64,000 nucleotides of DNA from Coturnix japonica (Eukaryota; Chordata; Aves; Galliformes; Phasianidae). Location of the stretch: the NCBI RefSeq assembly GCF_001577835.2, contig NC_029527.1, positions 13,854,936 to 13,918,935 of the forward strand, read 5' to 3'. Within the stretch, counting starts at the first letter, position 1, and the number at the start of each line of letters is the position of its first letter. A program made the translations under genes and the position numbers. Below are positions 49,721 through 62,400 of this stretch, piece after piece. The notes beneath the pieces are model-generated. The model ran no database searches. It saw only the letters and a list, made by a program, of their open reading frames with translations, and was not told the DNA's origin.

Positions 49721-52700
49721 GGCCCTCCGGGCGCTCTTATCCTTAGCCAAGTTTCCCTGCGGTGGAAACCTGCCCCGATCTCTGCTTTAGGCTGCAGGCT
49801 TATGTGCGTTTAACTGAGCGCGCGTGTGCCGGAGGTGCCACGAAAGTGGAGGCTTTGCGCTCTGCGGGCGGGAGCGGCTCCGTGTGCCAGCGATCCTCCG
49901 AAGCTGCGGCTTGTCCCGGAGCTGTGGCCTTGTTTGAAGGCTGCCGTGCACGATGTGCTGCTGCTGCTGCCTCGGGAGCTGCTGTCAGCGCTGAGAGCGA
50001 GACCTGCTCCGATTTAATGCTGGGGGAGATGAAAGGTGCTGGCTCCTTTTGTGCTTTACCGCTGCTTTCCAAGCTGCTTGGCACCGTCAGATTTCGAACT
50101 ATTCGTATTTTGTTTTAAACACTTTTTATGCGTAACCGTGGCAGAAAACAAGTTGGAGGTTGTGTGTTGTATTCCCCATCAGGGCCTTGTGGATGGATTA
50201 TTTAAAAAACCCCAAAACAACAGTATTCTAATTACTTCAAGGAATGATGTGGGCAGTGTGCTTTCAGTGGTGGGAGGGCCGCTTTCCCTGTTGCATTCCA
50301 ACTATATTATGGTCAGTGTGACCTCATATCTAATTAAGTTGGTATGTCTTTGTGTCTTTGATTCATGATTTCACAGAGATGTTCTGAATGAAAGGCCACT
50401 CCTGTTTCTCGAGCTCTTATCCCTTAACGTAGTGAAGCAGTGGGTTTGGTGCAAGCATTGTTACCCCGTTGAATGCAGGAGATGTTTACTGTGGCTGGGA
50501 ATGCATCATGGGCAGAATTCAAATGCATGCATTAAAGCAGGATTATTTCCACCAGCAACTGTACCTCCTGAAGTCATTTTTCTTTAAGGCATATCTCTGC
50601 AATTATCATGGAAATCAAGAACTCTGAGGGAGGCGGCAGAAAGTATGATACTGCTGGAGAGGGTAAACAACGGCTCCATTTCAATGAGCTTCTCGCTGAG
50701 CATCTCCCTGTTCCAAAAGTTGTCCTTATCAGGCTGTTCTATTACTTCATGACTTTGCAAGTGCTTGTTACAAAGGCTGTAGACTTTTTGTTGCTGTTCT
50801 TTTGCAGCGTGGAAGAATCATAGCAACAAAGTGAAATGATGGATTTCAGCCTTTGCTTCCACTTTGGGTTGGTTTTTTTCCCCCCATGTTTGTTGGCAGC
50901 GTATGATCCTGTGCTGCTGGCACCAACCAGGGCTGCATTACTGACACATCCAGTCCTGATGCTTACCAAACAGTTCTGCACTTTGATAGGTAACACCAAC
51001 ATAAAATGTGGGGTCTTAAATAAATGATTTTTTGTGAATGATGTGAAGTGGTTGGAGGAGATGTCTGCATTCCTGGGAGAACAAAAGCCATCTGCTAACA
51101 GGTGCTGTGCTGGCACGGATCACACCAGCAACGGGATCTGCTTGTCTTAAGAAGTCTGATCCAAAATACATTGGAAGCAGCAGTGTTCTCAGAGGCTTGA
51201 ATTTGGAATAGAGGAAACAGTGCTTTACATAGGTGCTAGCTTCAGGAGTGAGTGTTCCCGTTCCTTCAGGAGCATTTCCTCATACAGGTGCTTGTAGTAA
51301 AGCACATCAGATGTAACGTGCTGAATTGAGGTCACTGTTACCTGTTCATTCCTATGGAACAATGATTATTTTAGTTACTCCTTATGAGCCAAGGGAGATT
51401 TTTTAAATCCATGTGAGGGGTGGTGTGTGATCTGATTCCTTTGGGATGGGAGATCTGATCATGGAAGACCTTATAGTCTGCTGCTGGTTTGTTTGTGGAC
51501 TGACTGAAGTTTGTGAACTTTCTAAGGTAACTTTACTGAAGTTATGTCCGTGCTAATGTGAAGAATCGTTTGGTTCTGTTTTCCCACGTTGATTGATACA
51601 GTGTTGCCAGAAGGATACAGGTTTGTGTCTGAACTGGGGCCAGATGGGATGTGCGCTGGGTTACGAGGTCCTGCTGCAGGCACTGGGATTCCCTAATGTT
51701 GCTTTGTGCAACATGAGAAGACATTCATTTTCAATCCTTAAGGCGTGCACGTTTCTTCTACTCTAGTCATACGTGTTCAGAGCTCTACTAGTTGTGCATC
51801 ACCAACAGGCTGGTGCCTGGCAGCTGCTGGTGAACTCGTGTGCCCTGCCTTGGTTGTTAGATGACCTGGGCAAATCCAAAGGTAAGCATCACATTCTGGT
51901 CAGCTTGGAAAGCCAGTTTGATGGTGGTTTTACTGATGATTCCTTTTGGAAGAGGCAAGTCCTGTAGCTTCAACAGGGTTTTCTTCATATGAGGAGTACT
52001 CATATGTGCCAGATCAGTGTGTGTGAGGTATCGTAAAGCACAAAAGTTCTTTCACATTTGAAGGGCAGATGTGACCACACTTTCTTCCAGGAAACTAAAC
52101 ATGCCTAATAGAAACTTTGCCAAAGCCAAGTGCGTCTTCTATGGCAACCAGTCAAGATAATTTTTTTCTCTCTTCTGCCTGTGTGCAAGACACATGCAAG
52201 TTTGGCTTGAGTATGATAGGCCATAATAACATGCCAATGGCCCAAATATCTCATACTTCACCAACAAAGAACATTCTTGATAAAGGAAGATGGAAACATT
52301 TGTTCTGGTTTGAGTGTTTTCCCTCTTAGTCTGAGTGGTGGGAGGAGGTTGAGACTTCAACAGTTCTTATTGTCGGAGCCTACAGTGAATTTTGTGCGAC
52401 TGCATTAAAGTGAGAGCTTTTATTTTAAAAACATTTTGACACTTTCTAATTTATATTTTAAAGAGCGTGAGAGAATGTGTTTCATATAACAGCCACTGCT
52501 GGGGCATTGACTCAGCACTGACTCTCAGGAAAGGAGCCCATTTAGTGAATCACCCGTTTTGATACATTGCCTAAATCTAACCTTGTTTACGCTGCGAGAG
52601 CAAATGAGATCATAATAAGAAGAGGGTTTCAAAAGCTAACAGCTATATTGCATTTTGTAGGAATCTGCATGCATTATCTTTCTCTCTGGAATAAATTTGA

Positions 52701-55700
52701 AGGCTTGAATAGATTAGCGGGCTCCATAATGAGACAGGAATGCGTTATTTTGAATGGATCTGGATTGATTTAGACAGGTTTTGGGTTAATTATGTTTGAG
52801 ACACTTTGGCTGTGACTAATAAGAAAATTGCATGTAATCTAAACTTTAGGGCCTAGAAATGTACGCTGCTGTGCTTGAGCACTCAGGCCAGGATGCCTGC
52901 AACCATATCTGTCAGAAACAAAATGTCTGCAGTAAATAAAATGCCTTTGGGTAACTGGATGGGAGTTGGTCTGTTTTGTTGGAAGGCCTTTGCTATAGCA
53001 TTGTATTCTGCTATATCTCACCAAGTCTGGCTTCAGCTGTTTCACAGGGATCTATTCTGCAATTATTTTGTGATGTGCAATGCTTAATCTTAAGCAAGTG
53101 TTTGGTAACTGTTGAGTCCCGGCCTGAACCACTGATTGAGCATCTTGGGAAAGGACTGGGCAGCTCTGAGAGCACAGGGGAAGGCAACTGAGCTGAGTGA
53201 GCAGAGCCTGCACCGCTCCTAGACCCCGTGTGAGGGCTGGCTGTCACTGGGGAAGGATCTCTTTTGGGAGATCTCTCCTTGGTGAAGTTTTCCCCTGTGA
53301 ACCTGGAATCTTTTGATATGGGTGAGCAATCTTCTTCCCTTCCTTTATAGCACCTCTCTATTGTGCCAGTCCTTCCATCATCACACCTTTGTTGTAATGC
53401 CTTTCCCATTGTATTGATCTGTCCAATTGCTGCTTGAATAGCAATGTAATGGGGATCCGGACATAACTGTCTCCAAACAGATGGGTAAGATAGAGAGTGG
53501 TGCAGAAGAGTTTGGGATGATGTTATTTGAGTTAGGTTTCTAATACATCAATAAAATACTCTTATGTCCTGAATCAGGAAGATGAAGAGCAAGATGACAA
53601 AGATCTGCTTATTTGCAAGTCCAGCTTTTTCTTTACTCCTGTTTGTTTTTTTTTTTTTTCCCAGGCTTTCAGATAATAACAACTTTGTAGAGATTAAGCT
53701 GAGATTTTTGTAAGTGCTTCCTGCTGTGGCACTCTTACCTCCCTTTCCAGCTCACCCTTGTTCTTACAGTCCTCTTTGTTTCCTAATGTACTTAAAGACA
53801 CAAAATCTTGTGCTGTGATCTCCCAGTGTTCTTCTGTATCTCCTTGCTGCTTTCATCTTTTTATTCCTGCTAAGATCAGGTTCTCATGACTTGTAAGGAC
53901 TCAGAAGCCCAGCTCCCTCCTCCCCTCTGGGCCGGGAAGGTGTCTGTGTAGGCAGGAGATATTTTCCTTGTTCCTTCGTGGGCCCCCATGGTCTTGTAGG
54001 ACTGTCTGCTGTGGCTGAAATATCTGAAAAAGCCAACAAGTTTAGTGACTTGGTGTAGGGCGGTGAAAAGTTAAAGTAAAATCTCCGAGTTTAGTCCCTC
54101 TCCCAGTGAATTCTACTGCCAAGGCCCTATTAAAGCAGTTTTCATCCTGCATATGGCTTGATTTAGGGACTCAATTACGAGGGAAGATTAAAGAGATGGG
54201 GGGTGGGGAGAGAAGGGTCTGTGTGAGCAGCTAATTATTCACTTTAATAATTCAGTGGTTTTTACACTAATAGGTTGGGAAGTAAATACCACTTCATATA
54301 GATGTGGTGTTCTATTATTTATACACTGATAAAATTGAAGTTTAATTAAGACTAAAGCCTGAAACTTTAAACCATTAATGAAACATAATACTTTGTATAG
54401 CAAGTAGAGTGCCTCTGGTTGGTATTCCTTAACACAAAAGTTGGTTACTCCATCGAGAGAAGGCTGCTGTTATATTGAGTAGTGCTTTAATGTCTGGAAA
54501 AGATAATTACTGCTTCGTTAACTATAATTTTTCTTTTTATTTAGGACTTCTGTTTAATAGTGTTAACTTTACTGATTAGTTATATACATAATTGTGTGTG
54601 CTGTGAACAGGCAGGGATTGATATCCTCTGTTCAGTGGTATGTCAAGAGCTGCTAGTGATCTATGATTAGCCTTCAAACTTACTGTAATGATTACAGTGC
54701 TTTTGATTTCATTGCTTTGTCACCAGTGATGCATCTAAAGGAGCATAAATGCCATCTGTGGGAATGTGAATACAGTACAGTAGCATCACTCTCAGAGGAT
54801 GCAATTTTCACCTCCATGCTGACTGACGGGGGAGGACATAAAACCAAAAGGCCGGATTTTCAAAACATCTCCAAGTCCCCAGAAAGGACTCTGATATCTC
54901 TGAGTAGCAAATAGCCTGAATATGCTGTGTTTGTGCAGACTCAGGGCAGGTGGAAATGTTTTAAACCCTACACATTGGGGCTAAGTGGGGAAAGCCCACG
55001 GCTTTGCCATAGACTGCTTGTGGAATGTAGCCTGATTCATCTGGGACAAACGAATATGTTTGTTTTGAACAAAATCTGTATTTTAGCAAAATCTCAGGGA
55101 TTCCACCCAGCAAAATGCAGAGCAGTCCTTTGAAATGATGCCAGTACCTTCAGGCCAGGATTAAGGAGTGCATTTTTAAAAGCAAAATTAATTAACTGTT
55201 AGAATAATTTACATATGGATGGGTGACTTTTTAAGTAAGGAGTAGCTGTCTTCTTCCAATCTAGCCAGAAGTTGTGATCCTGGTAATGAAATTACTGGCT
55301 ATAGTTCTGTGACCTGCATTGTGTTTGAAGACTGGCCGTTCTGGCTGCACAGCCTCAAAGCTGGGAAGGAAAGCGCTCAGTAAGCTGTGGTCTGGTTTGC
55401 GGTGCTGCTGAATTGGTTTCATGTGTGGATGTAGTGCAGAGATTTATGCAAGATCACAAAGGGAGGAAAATTCTGAAAATAGCTTCTTTATTTGTGAGGT
55501 AATTTTAGCACTCTTGGTTGGTACCATTGACCGGAACTGGCACCATACTTGCATTTTCTGTGGCTGTCTAATCAGGGAAAAGAAACTCCTGATCCTCTAC
55601 GTGATGGAAAGGAAGGAAAAAAACCTGCTCTGAGTGCAGAGATCTCTTCATTTTTATCTCAATTTATTTTTATGTGTCTGTGTATTTTCAGGAAGCCTGG

Positions 55701-56406
55701 AGAACAAAAACATTCAAAAGAGCCTTCATCTCTACAATGCATGCATCTGGCAGTCGTGGCGTGTGGGGACCGGCTGGAAGAGACTCTCATCATGCTGAAA
55801 TCAGCAGTTCTCTTCAGCAACAGGAGGCTCTGCTTTCACATTTTTTCTGAGGATTCCCTTAAGCCTGAATTCAACAAGAAAGTGAGTTCTGTGTTGTTCA
55901 GTAAATAAGTACATAAATTAGTTACAAGCTGCAGACTCCAGAGCACAACTACGCTGACAGCAAGTAACAACTAAGTGTTTTATTAGTGGAAGTGATTTCT
56001 AAATACCCTATACGTGCATATTAAACAGCAAAAGCAATACCTTATAGTTTGTACTGTTTAATGCTTCCATGATTGTCTTTCAGTTACAGGAATGGCCTTC
56101 CTCGTATACAAAGAAATTTGAATACAACATTTACCCAATAACCTTCTCAGTAGGAAATGCTCAGGAATGGAAAAAGTTATTCAAACCATGTGCTGCCCAG
56201 CGCCTTTTTCTTCCGGTAAGGCACCTGGCTTTGTGAGGAGATTGCTTCAGGAGGGAGGGAAAAGAAGAAGAAGAAGAAAAAAGCTTATTTCCACAAAAAG
56301 GAAGCTTTGCTGGTGTAATATTAGAACAATTTTTGGGCTGAAACATCTGTGTAAAGATATTTTAATCTGTACTTCTGCTGCTTAAAACAAACCAGAAATC
56401 CAGCTT

Positions 56407-56437
<31 letters not shown>

Positions 56438-59400
56438 TAGCGAAGAATATGTTTCTTATTTGTCTCTAGTTCCACCAGGCTCTCAGTGGAACTTCCACTT
56501 AAGGCTCAGTGTGAGAGCTCTTGCAGGGTAGATGCTGCATGCTTTCCATAAATAACATTCTTTTCAGTGTGCAGTCATGTTCTCTTTACCCATCCCTCCC
56601 TTCCCATGTGTTAGTCCTCGGAATGATGCTTTCAGCAATATCTTTTCTTGTGTAAGAAGAGTGTAGGATGTGCCCTGAAGGTAACAGTTCCAGCGTACAC
56701 AAGGTCAGATTTCATGCACGTGTCCTGTGCACTGTGGAATACTCAGGTTCACAGAAAACTTATGCTCCTTACTGTATAGTACTTGGAGTTGTAAATCTGG
56801 AAGATATTTAAGGCTGTTGGAGAGAAGTAACATGTTGGTTACAGTTTTGCATATGCAGAAATATGCAAAATTTTATGAACTTTTATGCAGAAAGCAATTT
56901 CTGTGGAATTGATGCATCAAAGTATCCTGTGCACTGCTGGTTGGTTGGGGTGACTCCATGCTGTTCACATGGTCCAGGTTTCTTCATTGCCATCTTCCGA
57001 GAAATAGGGGAACAAAGGAATCTTTACTTTCTCAGATGGAAACAATCAGGAGACAGCTGCACGTCCAGAGATTTTAGACTATGAATACATATGTGAGAAA
57101 ATATGTGCTGTCAGCAGTTCTGTTTATCTGCTGTTTAGGGCTGGACTTTCAGATGCACAAAGGCCAGATGGGCTGGAAGTAATTTCATCTTCAACTGGGA
57201 TCCTCTATTCCCTGAGTAAATATTTATATCACCTGGAAAATAATCCTTCAGTGTTGGTTTGTTCTGTACAGATTGGTTGTAAGGATTTACTCATACGGGG
57301 CTGGTCTCACTAGGTAAACACGATTCTCTGCTCTTCCTATATCTGCAGTATTTTTGTCATTTTGGTAGACACTTGTCACAGCAATGGTTTTATTTGTTAT
57401 CAGCTTCCTGATAATAGAGAAGAGTTATGCACTCACAGCGATTCATTTAAGCTGGGCAGTGCTTGCCTTGTTTCTCAAGTTGCTTGCCATGTTTCTGAAG
57501 TTCTGCAGTAACTTCTTACAAGGAATATTAGACCGTTGCATGTTTTGTTAGGAAAAGTCTGAAGCAGATCAAACTGTGAATGTTTGTTTCTCTTGGGGAA
57601 TCACAAGATGTTGCGTGTTGTCAGGCTGAGACTTTGGATTTCAGTAGGCATAGCTGTCTGAGAACGGCAGTGACTGATGCAAGTTGTTGTGGATATAAAG
57701 AGGAAAACAAGTCACAGTGATAGCGGAGGTGTCACGTGTCCTCTTGGGTTTCTGCTGCTCAAATTTGTAGCTTCAGTCTGGGTAATTTCAGCCACCATTG
57801 TTTTGAATAAGCCCCTTTGAATACGACTGTGCTGTAAAAGTCCTGTCTGCGCGGGGTGGGAACTGAAGGTCTTTAGTGCTGTTGCTTAGAGAGCTGTTTT
57901 GATTTATATGTATTGTTTATCCTTAACTGTGCTAAGCATTTTCTACCACAGCAGTGGAAAATATGACTGGATTTAGGGAGGATCCCAGGAGAGCAGTAGC
58001 TGAGTTTATCAGCTGTTTAGCCCTCAGTGGTGCAAATTGTCTTGTTCCTGATAATGCTAAGCCTGAGTGGAATGCGAGCCTTTGATTCACAAGTGCCTCT
58101 CCTGCCAAAGAATCTTCAGCAGCACCAGCAGGCATGTGAAAGTGGGCAGGAGGGGATGAGGAATGTGATAAAAGAAAATCGTGTGAGAATCTTTCAGGGG
58201 TTTCACTGGCCTTCGAAACTAGAGCTATGGGATGTGATCCTACAGCTTGTAGTAATGAAGTGGTTTGTCCCGGGTAACAGGTTAATGAATGTATTTGCAA
58301 TTAGTTGTTGAATTAGTTTGAGTTACTCAAATATTCAGGAAGATCATATGGCAGTCTGTGTCTCCATAGAGGCGTTCTGTGACATCTGATCTTATATTTG
58401 CTACACAAAAGTAGCCTGGAGTACTCTCACAGTGAAGAAGTTGAAATATCTTGCTGCAAGCTGTTTCAATAACACCATCAATGTGGTCTTCAAAGGCAGA
58501 ATAAGGAAGATGCAGATCTCAAAACAGGGTCTGAATTCTTAAGAAGGATGAAACTTTAAAAGAAAAAAAAAACACTAGAAGAGAATGCTCTCACCAGTCA
58601 CACCTGACATCTTCTGTAAATAGGAAGGTTAACATTTCTCTACTGAGTAGAACGTCTTTCCATGTGCTGTCAAACTCAGGGACATGGCAATAACAGGCAG
58701 CTCTGTACAGCCTGAGAAAGCTGTTGTGCAGTGTTAGGAATTCTTTATCCCAAAAATCATGCAGGAAGTGTATGTGAAGCAAGACTTCTTCATTCTTATC
58801 CAGTTCCTTTTGTATGCCAAGTGGGTTATGGTTTTTTCTCCTTCCTGCCTTTCTCCCTCTTCTGACACCCCAATAAATTATCAGCCAATGCCATATTCTG
58901 GTTTTTGGGTATCTTGGGGTGGGGGTGGGGGGTTAGTCTAACTGGACTGTAAGGATTCCTGAGGATAATCCTAAATATCTGTTGTTTTTTTTTTTCCAGT
59001 GAGAGCATAGTTGTGACATTTAGACTGTTTTGTAGTACTAACATTGATGCTAGAACAACGTGTTGTGATCTCATGAATGCCGTACCACAGAGCTGACTTT
59101 CAGCTGGTTCTGTATTGCTATTTAGAGCTACTGAAACAACCAGGTAAAATGTTCAGGGATTCTTGGATGGTTTTATTTCTAGTAGTAACTAACACTTAGG
59201 ACTTTTCCCAAGACACTGAGTCTACTGAAGGTGGACTAACATTATCCCTGTGTGCTCTTGAGAACGATGAAGTAACCTACTTAATGGATCAGTGGAGCAA
59301 CACTGGGGATAGATGTAAGGGCTTTATCGAGACAAAATTCTGTTGTAACTTGAGTTAATTGCTAATTACAGTTGAATTTGGAAACTCTAATTTGCAGTAC

Positions 59401-62400
59401 TGCATTAGCATCAAGATGCAAACTTAATTGTGGCTCATTGATTCATCCCTTTTCTTGGATAAAGCTCAGCTAAACTGACACACTAGCTGTTGCAAACTAT
59501 CGTGTAACACAACTTCCCAATATTCCAATATGTGTTCACACAGTAGTGTGTTACTACTTGCCAGTCTTGCATCACAGGGGAATCTACAGAGACAGAAGTT
59601 ATGAAACGAAATTACAGGTAATTGAGTATTTAAGCAACGTGTCAGGCTAAATACAGTAAGTTCTGTACAGAACTTTTTGATGGATTTACTAAGAATACTC
59701 CTTATTGATGGGGTGAAAAAAACAAATCACTCTTTTAAGCAGTAAGTGCCCATAGGGTGAGGAAGGAGACAAGTGCAGTCCTCTACCGAAAGCCAGGTTA
59801 AATGCACAGTCAGAAGGGGATGTGATCAATTCAAACCAAAGTGTAGTTTTTAAATAAGTCTTTACACTTTTCATGCAAAAAGGCAAGTGTGAAGGGCTTA
59901 TAAGGAGCAGCACAGCTTTTCTTTCAGCCTGTTGGGTGTCACTGCAGGGCAGCACCTGGGACAGGAGAGAGGCAAGAATCTTTTGGCCGGCCAGGAAAGG
60001 AGGGTGTAGGACAAGAAGGTGGGAAGTGTGGGGAGGAATGTCAGTGGGCACCCACTGCACAAACGACTGGAATGTGTGCTTGAATCCATTGATATACAGG
60101 AAAACTACTGCAGTCCTTTGACTTTCAGAGGATGAGTTCTATGTCTATGTTTGCAGTTACTGGAAAAAAGACACCCCACGTTTTTCTGCTGGAAGAGGCA
60201 GCGCTCACACCGACACTTAGGTTCGAGAGGGGTTCCCAAGTGCACGTGTTGAACTCTGCCCTTCATTTCCTGCTGGGAAATGCCTAAATTTGCCTCTCTG
60301 CAAGGGCATTATGTAAGAAAAATAAAGTAAAACCCTGATTTGCTCTGTGATGCACTGCTGTCCCTCAGGCAGAATCTAACAGCTTTTTATCATGCTCTTT
60401 GTGTATTTGAGTGTTACCTCCCGTCTTGGACTAAATTTGGCGGGATTTTTCCTTATTTAATACTTTCATTTTATATGCCTTAATACAGTGAATCCCTATG
60501 GATTAGGTCTTGTCGGTGCTACATAATAATATGCAGTATCAAGAATATCCTTAAGCTAAAAATCCTTTTCTTCTTTTCAACTACCTGTCATCTGCTGACT
60601 TAAAGTGATTTTTCACTAAGTACTGGACTTCAGCTCCTTAGTGTGTTACTGAACTACTCAAGTCACATGCTGTTTTGTGCCTAGCAAAGAATTATTGATA
60701 GTATATTGCTACAACCTCCTGTATGGTGGAGTGGTCTGGACTCTGTTGGACTTATTTAGATGGAGATTCTTGTAAGCCAGATGTACAGACATTTGCCTTC
60801 TCGTGCCTGCCCTGCTATGTAGGAAGAACATACAGTTATGTCAGGAATTTGTTAAACATGGCTGAATGTCAGTTTGAATTGTGAAGTGTTCCATCAGGTG
60901 AAAAGTCTCACTCAGATCCATACTCACAGATCTGGCGTCTTAATGGATATCTGTCGAGCACATCTTAAGAAGTATTTTGTTCACTTGATCGAAATCTGGT
61001 TGCTCTCTCTGTCTTTCACAAATAACCTTTGTCATGTTACATTTCAATTCATGTAAAAATCCATTTATTTGGTAGCGTTATCTGTGTAAATAGGAGGGGT
61101 TATCATTATCATCGCTGCAATCAGACAAGTGACTGATGGTTGCAGTCCAGTGCCTGGTGTAAATCAATAGCCCTTTGGGTTTACTTTTCAAATAAAAAGG
61201 GAGATAAATGGAGTTTGGAGATGAGAGCATGGTAAAAATCCAGGAATCTTTGAACAGTTTTCTCAAATAATGAAGAGCAACAAAAGTTCAGCTGAACCTG
61301 ATGGTCAGCCTGAGCAACTGATATTCACTAATTTCCAAACAGCTGCTGCAGAAAGCAGGGGGTTTTTCTCAATTGCTGAAGAAATTAAGAATGAAATTAA
61401 GGAAGAAATTAAGTGCATGTAAGCACTTGGATAGCCACAAGGGGGACCATGGTTAACAATAATAGATGAAGTATTCTGGATCTAATTTACGTTTACACCT
61501 CTGTGACTTGACCAACTTTACTGTTATTCCTGATACAGAGTCTGATAACAGAGATGATAATCTGGCCTGATGAGCTTTAATAGAACGCTTCCATTCACCA
61601 AGGAATGTTTTGTTCCTCAGGAGGATAATTATGCATTTTTTTGTGATTAATAAGGTCTTCTTAATTAAAACATTTTTTTATGTATTAATATTGAATATAA
61701 GCCTCTTTGTGTAGGAGTACATGGTTGTAATAGGAAGAATTGTTCCTGTACATAGTTATGTTTTACATGATAAATCAGCAACTTACTTTATATGAGCAGT
61801 TTAATTTAGAAGTGCCTTTGGCCAGTAATCTTCCTTTTTGTTGTCTGTTTGGTTTCCTTTTCATCTCTCCTTACTGTGCAAACCCGAAAGGTTATTTTAA
61901 AGGATGTGGATTCTCTCCTTTACGTGGACACGGATGTTCTCTTCCTGAGGCCCATCGATGACATCTGGCACATCCTGAAAGAATTCAACTCAACGCAGCT
62001 AGCTGCTATGGCCCCAGAGCACGAAATACCAAAGATTGGCTGGTATAGTCGATTTGCACGTCACCCGTACTATGGGACAACTGGAGTCAATTCTGGAGTG
62101 ATGCTAATGAATTTAACACGGATACGCAGCACTCAGTTCAGGGTGAGAAGAAATACAGCTGTTGCAGTAACTAGTGACCTGTGGAATCTTTCCTTCTTTT
62201 AGAATTTAGTACAAAAATAAATGAAGTTTGGATTATAAGGAGAATGAAAAATATAGAATGCATATTGCAGTTCTTTTAGTACTTAAATGGAAATGATTAT
62301 TAAAACATGAGAAATGTCCTCGTGAGGCTGAGAGGCACTGAGGACTTGCAGATGAAGCAGCCTCCTGGCAGTAGTGAAACCGAGCGCTTCAGCATTTCAC

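Noticed and set aside
49209-49790. 193-codon plus-strand frame and 141-codon minus-strand frame over the CpG island
   Set aside because: GC-rich sequence has few stops. The GXYLT2 frame starting at 49372 has the signal anchor and joins exon 2 in phase, which the others do not.
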